Shown: positions 52,460 to 64,000 of the stretch, in pieces
Position numbering within the stretch: the first letter of the stretch is position 1
Layout of the letters: each line of letters starts with the position of its first letter
Assembly (NCBI GenBank): GCA_963575645.1
Contig: OY754466.1
Location: 6,984,001 to 7,048,000, forward strand
Source: Xanthostigma xanthostigma
Taxonomy: Eukaryota; Arthropoda; Insecta; Raphidioptera; Raphidiidae
Direction: 5' to 3'
Length of the DNA stretch: 64,000 nucleotides
Position numbers and translations under genes: made by a program
The notes under the pieces: model-generated
Databases searched by the model: none
Told to the model about the DNA's origin: nothing
Seen by the model: the letters and a program-made list of their open reading frames with translations, nothing else

Positions 52460-53007
52460 CAGTATGTAAACACGTAAGGTGCACATAGGGAAATTAACAT
52501 TGGGAAAAAATGACTGGATCAGAGTGAGCCTTGAAATCTTGTTTTTCAATTTGACAGATAATATTCTTTTGCAAAATGAATGTGTATACTACCGAAGAAA
52601 ATATTCAAATGATTACAACATAATCGGACTTTTTTTATTAATGGGTCATTAAATTCCCAAAAATATTTAAATATGGTGCGAGATCAAATATCTTCGCCTA
52701 TTCGTGTTGAACCTAAAGATATTGGGTCACCGATTTACCAACGCGCATACGTCATACCAGTCAGACACTTTTTGAATGAAATGTTTCCAACACATGGAGT
52801 TGTTTTTTTGTTTTATTTTTGTACAAAAAAATTAAAATAATGATTTATAAGAGCTTTTTATTATTAAAAAAGCCAAGTAAAATCAAAATAAAATAGAAAA
52901 CCTCAAGATTACCATGATAATTCAATAGAAATAACAATTAATGCAGTCATGGCTAACTTTGATCCAAGTATTTTTTCCCTATGTGCACCTTACGTGTTTA
53001 CATACTG
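52460..53007 (+). mobile_element. Mariner/Tc1-superfamily relic, copy 2
   Basis: Inverted ends CAGTATGTAAACACGTAAGG and its reverse complement; TA flanks at 52458-52459 and 53008-53009. 548 bp. Same deleted structure as copy 1 at 15468-16042, so both descend from one non-autonomous parent rather than two separate decays. Confidence 0.85.
52624..52800 (+). pseudogene. Mariner-type DDE transposase fragment
   Basis: Plus-strand reading gives FINGSLNSQKYLNMVRDQIS and later FLNEMFP, the same relic as at 15715-15872. The second-Asp block is decayed and the C terminus is missing. Not functional. Confidence 0.6.
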
Positions 53008-53029
53008 TATACAACGTTGAACGTGTTAA

Positions 53030-53625
53030 CACGACATGGGAATGGCTCCGTGAAACCAGCCGCAACTTTGTTAGCCGCATGGACCAAAATGGGTGGGCTG
53101 GTTTGTGCTTCGTTTGTGCCCTTTCCTGCTTTAAAAATTTTCGTTCCTGCTTTTAGCGTTTCCGAGAAAATCGAAAATTTTATAACTGCGGCCAGGATCA
53201 CGCCAGCCGCAACTTTTTTGATTTTGTAATTTTTTTACTTGCGGCTGGTTTGTGCTTCGTTTGTGCCCTTTCCTGCTCCAAAAAAATTCGTTCCTGCTTT
53301 TCGCGTTTCCGAGAAAATCGAAGAAATTTTAGCTGCGGCCAGGTTCACGCTAGCCGCAACTTTTTGGAATTTGTACATTTTTTACTTGCGGCTGGTTTGT
53401 GCTTCGTTTGTGCCTTTTCCTGCTTAAAAAAATTTCGTTCCTGCTTTTCCCGTTCTCGAGAAAATCAAAAAAGAAAATTCGGTAAGCGTGAAGTTAGCCG
53501 CAACTTTGTTAGCCGCACGGACCAAAATAGGTGGGATGGATTGAGCTTCGTTTGTGCCTTTTCCTGCTTAAAAAATTTTCGTTCCTGCTTTACGAGTTTC
53601 CGAGAAAAATACGAAAAAAGAAAAT
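53030..53625 (+). repeat. 147-bp tandem array, four units
   Basis: GTTTGTGCTTCGTTTGTGCC starts at 53101, 53248 and 53395, with a diverged fourth near 53539. Each unit also has AGCCGCAACTTT, TTCGTTCCTGCTTT and TTTCCGAGAAAATCG. 147 is a multiple of three, so a 147-codon frame (53250-53693) runs across it; I regard this as a by-product. Confidence 0.85.
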
Positions 53626-53632
53626 GCAATTC

Positions 53633-53665
53633 TACACTGACCGGCACAAAAAACGCAACACCTAA
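53633..53665. mobile_element. Possible Tc1-like terminal repeat
   Basis: ACACTGACCGGCACAAAAAA then CGCAACACC is very like the tips of some insect Tc1-type elements as I remember them. No partner end was found, so it may be a lone tip. Confidence 0.4.
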
Positions 53666-53829
53666 AATGATGACCAGTTTAGAATTGCAATAACTTTTAA
53701 ACGTATCGCTCGACTTGAATGAGTTTTTTTTTATTTGAAAGGTCTATGCTTTGTCAATATTTCTGTAAGTGCTCTGCTCATTTTGGCGCTCTTCCATTTC
53801 GGCTGTAAAGAATAACGCTAATGCTCGTT

Positions 53830-56800
53830 TTCCCCATACACATTGAAATCTGTGTTTTTGCATATTCTCTACTTGCAGCTCGAAAAACTGTTTAGAACTG
53901 CTAAAGTAATATGATGCGGCTGATTAGTGCCTACTATGGAAAGTTTCCTGCCTTCATAATATGTTCGAAATATTTAACCCTTTCTAGAGAAAATCGACAT
54001 ATTCTAATATATCTGTGTTTTCACGTATTCTTGACGTGCGGCTCGAGAAACTGTTTGGAACTGCTGAAGTATTATGATGCGGATGATTAGTGCCTACTAT
54101 GGAAAGATTCCTGCCTCCATAATATGTTCGGAATATTTAACCCTTTCTAAAGAAAATCGACATATTCTAATATATCTGTGTTTTTACTTATTCTGGACGT
54201 GCGGCTCGAGAAACTGTTTGGAACTGCTGATGTATTATGACGCGGCTGATTAGTGCCTACTGTGGAAAGATTCCTGCCTTAATAATATGTTCGGAAAACT
54301 TAACCCTCTCTGGAGAAAATCGACATATTCTAATATATCTGTGTTTTTACTTATTCTGGACGTGCGGCTCGAGAAACTGTTTGGAACTGCTGATGTATTA
54401 TGACGCGGCTGATTAGTGCCTACTGTGGAAAGATTCCTGCCTTAATAATATGTTCGGAAAACTTAACCCTCTCTTGAGAAAATCGACACATTCTAATATA
54501 TCTGTGTTTTTACTTATTCTGGACGTGCGGCTCGAGAAACTGTTTGGAACTGCTGATGTATTATGACGCGGCTGATTAGTGCCTACTATAGAAAGATTCC
54601 TGCCTCCATAATATGTTCGGAAAATTCAACCCTTTCTAGAGAAAATCGACATATTCTAATATATCTGTGTTTTTGCTTATTCTGGACGTGCGGCTCGAGA
54701 AACTGTTTGGAACTGCTGATGTATTATGACGCGGCTGATTAGTGCCTACTATGGAAAGATTCCTGCCTTCATAATATGTTCGGAAAACTTAACCCTCTCT
54801 GGAGAAAATCGACATATTCTAATATATCTGTGTTTTTACTTATTCTGGACGTGCGGCTCGACAAACTGTTTGGAACTGCTGAAGTATTATGACGTGGCTG
54901 ATTAGTGCCTACTATGGAAAGATTCCTGCCTTCATAATATGTTCGGAAAATCTAACCCTTTTTGGAGAAAATCGACATTTTCTAATATATCTATGTTTTT
55001 ACGTATTCAGGACGTGCGGCTCGACAAACTGTTTGGAACTGCTGAAGTATTATGACGCGGCTGATTAGTGCCTACTATGGAAAGATTCCTGCCTCCATAA
55101 TATGTTCGGAATATTTAACCCTTTCTAAAGAAAATCGACATATTCTAATATATCTGTGTTTTTACTTATTCTGGACGTGCGGCTCGACAAACTGTTTGGA
55201 ACTGCTGAAGTATTATGACGCGGCTGATTAGTGCCTACTATGGAAAGATTCCTGCCTCCATAATATGTTCGGAATATTTAACCCTTTCTAAAGAAAATCG
55301 ACATATTCTAATATATCTGTGTTTTTACTTATTCTGGACGTGCGGCTCGAGAAACTGTTTGGAACTGCTGAAGTATTATAACGTGGCTGATTAGTGTCTA
55401 CTATGGAAAGATTCCTGCCTTCCTAATATGTTCGGAAAATTTACCCTTTCTAGAGAAAATCGACATATTCTAATATATCTGTGTTTTTACGTATTCTGGA
55501 CGTGCGGCTCGAGAAACTGTTTGGAACTGCTGAAGTATTATGACGTGGCTGATTAGTGCCTACTATGGAAAGATTCCTGCCTTCATAATATGTTCGGAAA
55601 ATTTAACCCTTTCTAAAGAAAATCGACATATTCTAATATATCTGTGTTTTTACTTATTCTGGACGTGCGGCTCGAGAAACTGTTTGGAACTGCTGAAGTA
55701 TTATGACGCGGCTGATTAGTGCCTACTATGGAAAGATTCCTGCCTTCATAATATGTTCGGAAAATTTAACCCTTTTTGGAGAAAATCGACATATTCTAAT
55801 ATATCTATGTTTTTACGTATTCTGGACGTGCGGCTCGACAAACTGTTTGGAACTGCTGAAGTATTATGACGTGGCTGATTAGTGCCTACTATGGAAAGAT
55901 TCCTGCCTTCATAATATGTTCGGAAAATCTAACCCTTTTTGGAGAAAATCGACATTTTCTAATATATCTATGTTTTTACGTATTCAGGACGTGCGGCTCG
56001 ACAAACTGTTTGGAACTGCTGAAGTATTATGACGCGGCTGATTAGTGCCTACTATGGAAAGATTCCTGCCTCCATAATATGTTCGGAATATTTAACCCTT
56101 TCTAAAGAAAATCGACATATTCTAATATATCTGTGTTTTTACTTATTCTGGACGTGCGGCTCGACAAACTGTTTGGAACTGCTGAAGTATTATGACGTGG
56201 CTGATTAGTGCCTACTATGGAAAGATTCCTGCCTTCATAATATGTTCGGAAAATTTAACCCTTTCTGGAGAAAATCGACATATTCTAATATATCTATGTT
56301 TTTACGTATTCTGGACGTGCGGCTCGAAAAACTGTTTGGAACTGCTGAAGTATTATGATGCGGATGATTAGTGCCTACTATGGAAAGATTCCTGCCTCCA
56401 TAATATGTTCGGAATATTTAACCCTTTCTGGAGAAAATCGACATATTCTAATATATCTGTGTTTTTACTTATTCTGGACGTGCGGCTTGAGAAACTGTTT
56501 AGAACTGCTGATGTATTATGACGCGGCTGATTAGTGCCTTCTATGGAAAGATTCCTGCCTTCATAATATGTTCGGAAAATTTAATCCTACCCAGAGAAAA
56601 TCGACATATTCTCACAAATCTGTGTTTTTGCGTATTCTCTACTTGCGGCTCGAAAAACTGTTTAGAACTGCTGAAGTATTATGATGCGGCTGATTAGTGC
56701 CTTATATGGAAAGATTTCTGCCTTTCTAATATATTCGGAAAATTTAACCCTTTTTAGTGAAAATCGACATATTCTAACAAATCTGTGTTATTACATATTC

Positions 56801-56846
56801 TCGACTTGTGGGCTCGAGAAACTGTTTAAACTACTGCATTATTATA
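53830..56846 (+). repeat. 163-bp satellite array 1, about 18 units
   Basis: GACGTGCGGCTCG starts at 54033, 54196, 54359 and 54522, 163 bp apart, and so on to 56640. Each monomer has ATATTCTAATATATCTGTGT, AACTGTTTGGAACTGCTGA, ATGGAAAGATTCCTGCC and TAATATGTTCGGAA. Edge units (53830-54000, 56600-56846) are the most diverged, as usual in arrays homogenised from within. Larger blocks recur (for example near 54920-55110 and 55880-56070), pointing to higher-order duplication. Confidence 0.95.
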
Positions 56847-56847
56847 A

Positions 56848-58372
56848 ATTTCTGCAAAAAAATAGGAGAGCAAAAAAATTTTTTGAATTTTTAGTGATTT
56901 TTCAGAATGCTGTATCTCAGTTAAAATTTGTCGTATCGAGGTTTTAAAAAAAGCATTTTAAAGCGCTGAATGTCTAGTTTTTAGAATTTTTGGCTTAAAA
57001 TTTTTAGGAGCGACAGTCATCGCAAAATTCTAAGAAAGAACACGAAACAAATTTTTTTTTCATTTTTTGCGTTTTTTTTCTCGGTCCACGGGCTTTGAAA
57101 AATTTTTTACTCAAAAATTATGATATGGCCTGTTCATCAGCTTTATATTCTTTTTTTAAATTTTTCTCTACGTTAATTTTTGACCCGGAGATATTCGACT
57201 ACAAAAGCCTTTTTTTGACTGTAACCATCGATATCTCAGCAACTAATGATCAGACAGAAAATTGACGGGCAGTTTCAAAATCTCGAATAATTTTCCTACA
57301 AGATTATGTAGTGTTCTTGGAAGAAGAAAATTTTCTTTCATCCTTGATATCAACTTGAAAAAAGTGAAAAAAAGTGACTTTTTGACTTGTTTTGCTAAGT
57401 CGACCTCATCTTTGCTAATATCGGTGGAAAGTCTAATGCTTGTACGAATTTTTACACCTCGATGTACCCCCAAGAGCTCCGTAAATCGGTAGATCGATCT
57501 ATCGAACGGTTTTTCCGGACCGCTTAATCAAAATTTCAGAAAAATTTAAAGGAGCAAATTCAATAAGCAAAAGATGCCCAATTGTGAAAGAATTGAAAAA
57601 AAATCAAATTCATTTTTACAAACATTACAGAGTGTTCAGAATTGTAAATTTTGCTCCTTTAAATTTTTCTGAAATTTTGATTAAGCGGTCCGGAAAAACC
57701 GATCGATAGTTCGATCTGTCGATTTACGGAGCTCTTGGGGGTACAATGAGGTGTAAAAATTCGTACAAGCATTAGACTTGCCACCAATATTAGCAAATAT
57801 GCGGTCAACTTAGCAAAACAAGTCAAAAAGTCACTTTTTTTCACTTTTTTCAAGTTAATATCGAGGATGAAAGAAAATTTTTTTCTTCCAAGAACACTAC
57901 ATAGCCTTGTAGGAAATTTATTCGAGATTTTGAAACTGCCCGTCAATTTTCTGTCTGATCATTAGTTGCTGAGATATCGATGGTTAAAATCAAAAGGATG
58001 CTTTTGTATTCGTAGTCGAATATCTCCGGGTCAAATTAACGTAGAGAAAAATTTAAAAAAAGAAATTAAAGCTGAATGAACAGGCTATCAAGTCCACATC
58101 ATGATTTTTGTGAAAAAAAATTTTCCAAGCCCGTGGATCGAGAAAAAAAGGCAAAAAATAAAAAAAAAAATTTTTTGTGTTCTTTCTTACAATTTCGCGA
58201 TGACTGTCGCTCCTAAAAATTTTAAGCTAAGAAATCTGAAAACTAGACATTCAGCGCTTTAAAATGCTTTTTTTAAAATCTCAATGCGACTAATTTTAAC
58301 TGAGATACAGCTTTCTGAAAAATCACTAAAAATTCGAAAAAATTTTTTGCTCCCTTAATTTTTTGCAGAAAT
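56848..58372. repeat. Inverted repeat 1, arms of about 720 bp
   Basis: Arm 1 (56848-57560) and arm 2 (57648-58372) are reverse complements with modest divergence, around an 87-bp spacer. Shared text includes GGAGCGACAGTCATCGC, AAAATTGACGGGCAGTTTC and TCTTGTAGGAAA-like blocks. The mirrored frames at 57243-57492 and 57659-57946 are the same arm sequence read twice. Confidence 0.85.
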
Positions 58373-58627
58373 GTAGTAGACCTAGTGCATTCTTTAAATA
58401 TACGGAATGTTTCGTAATAGCACTGAGCCATAAGTACCCATGTATTTTCTTACAAATAATTGCCAAAAAAAAAAAAAAAACCTATAAATTTAGAGGTAAA
58501 TTAATTTTTATAACTAAGTCATTAAGAAATACAGATATTTTTTGACCATACAACTTTCAGAGTATTAATTCGAAATATCTACCCCTATCTTGTTTTCTTG
58601 GGTTAATTAAAAATTAAAATTTTTAAT

Positions 58628-59326
58628 TTAAGGGGGTACTCACTCGAATTTTCGGAAAAAATCATACATTTTTGAACGGGTCTCAAAGAAAGAGGGAGGC
58701 AGATAGAAAATTGATTTTTTTTATTTTACATATCCTTCTACCATATATGTTCATTTTTTTTGACGCGCGCGCCCCACGCGCATGCGCACAGCTGTCTGTA
58801 TCTCAGGAGACCATTAAAAAAAGGCGGGTTCGATCAGCGCTTTCGAGAACATCCTAGAACAAAAAAAAAAAATTATTCTTAAAGTAGAAGAGTCAAACTT
58901 CGCATTGACGGATGGAAAATAAAAAAAAGTCGATTTTAGAGAAATGGCGCATCCACGAAAAAAACCTCGGAAACGCTAGAAAATTTGAGGAAAAAACGGT
59001 TACTGAATCGCGAAATTTTTTTTATCGGAATTTCCATCCGTCAACGCGAAGTTGGACTCTTCTACTTTAAGAATACATTTTTTTTGTTGTTCTAGGATGT
59101 TCTGGAAAGCGCTGATCGGGCCCGCCGTTTTTTCATTGTTTCCTGAGATACAGACAGCTGTGCGCAAGCGCGTGGAGCGCGCGCGTCAAAAAAAATGGGC
59201 ATATGGTAGAAGGATATGTAAATAAAATTTAAAAAAAATCAATTCTCTATCTGCCTTCCTCTTTCTTTGACACTCGTTCAAAAATGTATGATTTTTTCCG
59301 AAAATTCGAGCGAGTACCCCCTTAAA
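58628..59326. repeat. Inverted repeat 2, arms of about 295 bp
   Basis: Arm 1 58628-58921 and arm 2 59030-59326 pair from TTAAGGGGGTACTC to GACGGATGGAAA. GCGCGCGCCCCACGCGCATG is the GC-rich part of arm 1. The spacer (58922-59029) is unpaired. Confidence 0.85.
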
Positions 59327-59450
59327 TGATTGTTTTTGCTTTTTCACTTAATTTCGTATCTTAATTATTCAAATGACTTTAAAAGTTAAATGTGTCAGTA
59401 CGCTCGCAAAGATAATCTTTTTAGTATAAGTCGATCATTTTTGTAAAATG

Positions 59451-59677
59451 AATCCCATCAAAAACATAAATGTGAAAACGGGAGCCAAGTTTAATAATCA
59501 ATAAATAAGGAATTGAGATCTAAAAAGGTGTCAAATTTTCACCAAGCAAGTGTTCGTTTATTATGATTTATACCTAAACTTCATGTTTATTTGTGTGAAA
59601 ACTTGCCAATTGAAAACTTAGCACCTTTTTAGAACTCTTTTGCATTGAATTTTTACGCTTATGTTTTTGATGGGATT
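59451..59677. repeat. Inverted repeat 3, diverged arms
   Basis: AATCCCATCAAAAACATAA at 59451 pairs with TTATGTTTTTGATGGGATT ending at 59677; inner parts (AAAAAGGTG against GCACCTTTTT) pair less well. Confidence 0.7.
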
Positions 59678-59689
59678 TGATTACTTTCT

Positions 59690-62600
59690 GTAAACAAATT
59701 ATTATTATTTATCAGTCAAAAGTGATTTTTGAGAATATGTTGATTTTCTCTGGGAAGGATAAAATTTTCCAAACATATTATTACAAAGGCAGGAATCTTT
59801 CCATAGTAGGCATTAATCAGCCGCATAATAATACTTCAGCAGTTCAAAACAGTTTTTAGAGCCGCAATCCGAGAATATATAAAAACACAGATTTGTGAGA
59901 ATATGTCGAATTTCTCTAGAAAGGGTTAAATTTTCCGAACATATTATGAAGGCAGGAATCTTTCCATAGTAGGCACTAATTATCCGCGTCATAATACTTC
60001 AGCAGTTCTAAACAGTTTTTCGAGCCGCACGTCCAGAATACGTAAAAACACAGATATATTAGAATATGTCGATTTTCTTTAGAAAGGGTTAAATATTCCG
60101 AACATATTATGGAGGCAGGAATCTTTCCATAGTAGGCACTAATCATCCGCATCATAATAATTCAGCAGTTCCAAACAGTTTGTCGAGCCGCACGTCCAGA
60201 ATACGTAAAAACATAGATATATTAGAATATGTCGATTTTCTCCAAAAAGGGTTAAATTTTCCGAACATATTATGAAGGCAGGAATCTTTCCATAGTAGGC
60301 ACTAATCAGCCACGTCATAATACTTCAGCAGTTCCAAACAGTTTGTCGAGCCGCACGTCCAGAATACGTAAAAACATAGATATATTAGAATATGTCGATT
60401 TTCTCCAAAAAGGGTTAAATTTTCCGAACATATTATGAAGGCAGGAATCTTTCCATAGTAGGCACTAATCAGCCGCGTCATAATACTTCAGCAGTTCCAA
60501 ACAGTTTCTCGAGCCGCACGTCCAGAATACGTAAAAACACAGATATATTAGAATATGTCGATTTTCTCTATAAAGGGTTAAATATTCCGAACATATTATG
60601 AAGGCAGGAATCTTTCCATAGTAGGCACTAATCAGCCACGTCATAATACTTCAGCAGTTCCAAACAGTTTCTCGAGCCGCACGTCCAGAATAAGTAAAAA
60701 CACAGATATATTAGAATATGTCGATTTTCTTTAGAAAGGGTTAAATATTCCGAACATATTATGAAGGCAGGAATCTTTCCATAGTAGGCACTAATCAGCC
60801 ACGTCATAATACTGCAGCAGTTCCAAACAGTTTGTCAAGCCGCACGTCCAGAATACGTAAAAACACAGATATATTAGAATATGTCGTTTTTCTTTAGAAA
60901 GGGTTAAATATTCCGAACATATTATGGAGGCAGGAATCTTTCCATAGTAGGCACTAATCATCCGCATCATAATAATTCAGCAGTTCCAAACAGTTTGTCG
61001 AGCCGCACGTCCAGAATACGTAAAAACATAGATATATTAGAATATGTCGATTTTCTCCAAAAAGGGTTAAATTTTCCGAACATATTATGAAGGCAGGAAT
61101 CTTTCCATAGTAGGCACTAATCAGCCACGTCATAATACTTCAGCAGTTCCAAACAGTTTGTCGAGCCGCACGTCCAGAATACGTAAAAACATAGATATAT
61201 TAGAATATGTCGATTTTCTCCAAAAAGGGTTAAATTTTCCGAACATATTATGAAGGCAGGAATCTTTCCATAGTAGGCACTAATCAGCCGCGTCATAATA
61301 CTTCAGCAGTTCCAAACAGTTTCTCGAGCCGCACGTCCAGAATACGTAAAAACACAGATATATTAGAATATGTCGATTTTCTCTATAAAGGGTTAAATTT
61401 TCCGAACATATTATGAAGGCAGGAATCTTTCCATAGTAGGCACTAATCAGCCACGTCATAATACTTCAGCAGTTCCAAACAGTTTCTCGAGCCGCACGTC
61501 CAGAATAAGTAAAAACACAGATATATTAGAATATGTCGATTTTCTCCAGAGAGGGTTAAGTTTTCCGAACATATTATGAAGGCAGGAATCTTTCCATAGT
61601 AGGCAATAATCAGCCACGTCATAATACTTCAGCAGTTCCAAACAGTTTGTCGAGCCGCACGTCCAGAATACGTAAAAACACAGATATATTAGAATATGTC
61701 GATTTTCTCTATAAAGGGTTAAATATTCCGAACATATTATGAAGGCAGGAATCTTTCCATAGTAGGCAATAATCAGCCACGTCATAATACTTCAGCAGTT
61801 CCAAACAGTTTCTCGAGCCGCACGTCCAGAATACGTAAAAACATAGATATATTAGAATATGTCGATTTTCTCTAGAAAGGGTTGAATTTTCCGAACATAT
61901 TATGAAGGCAGGAATCTTTCCATAGTGGGCACTAATCTGCCACGTCATAATACTTCAGCAGTTCCAAACAGTTTCTCGAGCCGCACGTCCAGAATACGTA
62001 AAAACACAGATATATTAGAATATGTCGATTTTCTTTAGAAAGGGTTAAATATTCCGAACATATTATGGAGGCAGGAATCTTTCCATAGTAGGCACTAATC
62101 AGCCGCGTCATAATACTTCAGCAGTTCCAAACAGTTTGTCGAGCCGCACGTCCTGAATACGTAAAAACATAGATATATTAGAAAATGTCGATTTTCTCCA
62201 AAAAGGGTTAGATTTTCCGAACATATTATGAAGGCAGGAATCTTTCCATAGTAGGCACTAATCAGCCACGTCATAATACTTCAGCAGTTCCAAACAGTTT
62301 GTCGAGCCGCACGTCCAGAATAAGTAAAAACACAGATATATTAGAATATGTCGATTTTCTCCAGAGAGGGTTAAGTTTTCCGAACATATTATGAAGGCAG
62401 GAATCTTTCCATAGTAGGCACTAATCAGCCGCGTCATAATACATCAGCAGTTCCAAACAGTTTGTCGAGCCGCACGTCCTGAATACGTAAAAACATAGAT
62501 ATATTAGAAAATGTCGATTTTCTCCAAAAAGGGTTGAATTTTCCGAACATATTATGAAGGCAGGAATCTTTCTATAGTAGGCACTAATCAGCCACGTCAT

Positions 62601-64000
62601 AATACTTCAGCAGTTCCAAACAGTTTGTCGAGCCGCACGTCCAGAATACGTAAAAACACAGATATATTAGAATATGTCGATTTTCTCTATAAAGGGTTAA
62701 ATTTTCCGAACATATTATGAAGGCAGGAATCTTTCCATAGTAGGCACTAATCAGCCACGTCATAATACTTCAGCAGTTCCAAACAGTTTCTCGAGCCGCA
62801 CGTCCAGAATAAGTAAAAACACAGATATATTAAAATATGTCGATTTTCTCCAGAGAGGGTTAAGTTTTCCGAACATATTATGAAGGCAGGAATCTTTCCA
62901 TATTAGGCAATAATCAGCCACGTCATAATACTTCAGCAGTTCCAAACAGTTTGTCGAGCCGCACGTCCAGAATACGTAAAAACACAGATATATTAGAATA
63001 TGTCGATTTTCTCCAAAAAGGGTTAAATTTTCCGAACATATTATGAAGGCAGGAATCTTTCCATAGTGGGCACTAATCAGCTGCGTCATAATACTTCAGC
63101 AGTTCCAAACAGTTTCTCGAGCCGCACGTCCAGAATAAGTAAAAACACAGATATATTAGAATGTGTCGATTTTCTCCAGAAAGGGTTAAGTTTTCCGAAC
63201 ATATTATTAAGGCAGGAATCTTTCCACAGTAGGCACTAATCAGCCGCGTCATAATACATCAGCAGTTCCAAACAGTTTCTCGAGCCGCACGTCGAGAATA
63301 AGTAAAAACACAGATATATTAGAATATGTCGATTTTCTTTAGAAAGGGTTAAATTTTCCGAACATATTATGAAGGCAGGAATCTTTCCATAGTAGGCACT
63401 AATCAGCCACGTCATAATACTTCAGCAGTTCCAAACAGTTTCTCGAGCCGCACGTCCAGAATAAGTAAAAACACAGATATATTAGAATATGTCGATTTTC
63501 TCCAGAGAGGGTTAAGTTTTCCGAACATATTATGAAGGCAGGAATCTTTCCATAGTAGGCACTAATCAGCTGCGTCATAATACATCAGCAGTTCCAAACA
63601 GTTTGTCGAGCCGCACGTCCTGAATACGTAAAAACATAGATATATTAGAAAATGTCGATTTTCTCTAGAAAGGGTTAAATTTTCCGAACATATTATGGAG
63701 GCAGGAATCTTTCTATAGTAGGCACTAATCAGCCGCGTCATAATACATCAGCAGTTCCAAACAGTTTGTCGAGCCGCACGTCCAGAATAAGTAAAAACAC
63801 AGATATATTAGAATGTGTCGATTTTCTCCAGAGAGGGTTAAGTTTTCCGAACATATTATGAAGGCAGGAATCTTTCCATAGTAGGCACTAATCAGCCACG
63901 TCATAATACTTCAGCAGTTCCAAACAGTTTCTCGAGCCGCACGTCCAGAATAAGTAAAAACACAGATATATTAGAATATGTCGATTTTCTCTATAAAGGG
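59690..64000 (-). repeat. 163-bp satellite array 2, inverted, about 26 units to the window end
   Basis: The same monomer as array 1 in reverse complement (CGAGCCGCACGTCCAGAATA, GGCAGGAATCTTTCCATAGT). The units nearest the hairpins are the most diverged. Mutations such as TCCAAAAAGGG, TCTATAAAGGG and TCCAGAGAGGG recur in alternating order, a sign of block duplication. The array continues beyond 64000. Confidence 0.95.

Noticed and set aside
53250-53693. Cysteine-containing 147-codon frame
   Set aside because: It is the translation of a 147-bp tandem repeat; the unit length being a multiple of three explains it.
57243-57946. Opposed 76- and 95-codon frames
   Set aside because: Mirror images across inverted repeat 1.

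Overview
This window reads as repeat-rich, AT-rich nuclear DNA of an insect, most likely a moth or butterfly. The evidence is internal: Helitrons with TC...CTAG ends placed between A and T, a mobile repeat opening GGGTTCCGTACC that I associate with Lepidoptera (from memory), truncated CR1/jockey-like retrotransposon tails ending in TTA runs, a tRNA-derived SINE, and one GT-AG intron gene. There is no operon structure and no bacterial-type gene. Nearly all of it is transposons, foldback elements and satellite DNA, many nested.

Layout. 1-6.1 kb: a Helitron entering from the left edge, then Harbinger-type MITEs and palindromic foldbacks. 6.1-13.7 kb: a Lepidoptera-type repeat split by a composite element (copy A, 6580-13583) that holds a 120-bp satellite and a near-pristine Ty3/gypsy retrotransposon (8478-12817, LTRs differing at one base, one intact gag-pol frame). 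13.8-21 kb: a small Helitron, MITEs, a mariner-like relic, retrotransposon tails and an hAT MITE. 21-25.5 kb: 100-bp and 128-bp tandem arrays and a 402-bp foldback with 12-bp flanking direct repeats. 27-36 kb: dispersed repeats, a Harbinger-type element split by a CR1/jockey-like retrotransposon (RT frame 30716-32878), nested foldbacks, and a Penelope-like element (34525-35525) that splits another reading frame. 36-42.9 kb: Helitrons carrying an hAT relic and a tRNA-like copy, more Harbinger elements, and a SINE with 15-bp target duplications.

The one credible host gene is at 43075-44983 on the plus strand. A 17-codon signal-peptide exon joins in frame to a 494-nt terminal exon, giving a predicted secreted 181-residue protein that I do not recognise. 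Its 3' splice site lies inside sequence shared with a repeat at 24.5-25.4 kb.

46.2-52 kb: a Helitron split by copy B of the composite element (46344-51831), with about 28 satellite units. Comparison with an unsplit Helitron at 13872-14207 shows the insertion point and suggests a Helentron-like T-T insertion. 52.4-53.7 kb: a second mariner-like relic and a 147-bp tandem array. 53.8-64 kb: two 163-bp satellite arrays in opposite orientation, flanking three successive hairpin-forming inverted repeats; the second array runs off the window.

Most promising signals: (1) the satellite-carrying Helentron-like family, whose units repeat CRE-, YY1/Pho- and NRF1-like motifs; (2) hammerhead-ribozyme-like cores in a Penelope element and several foldbacks; (3) the repeat-shared splice acceptor of the secreted-protein gene; (4) the inverted satellite and hairpin domain at the right end. 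All calls rest on reading the sequence; no database search was possible.
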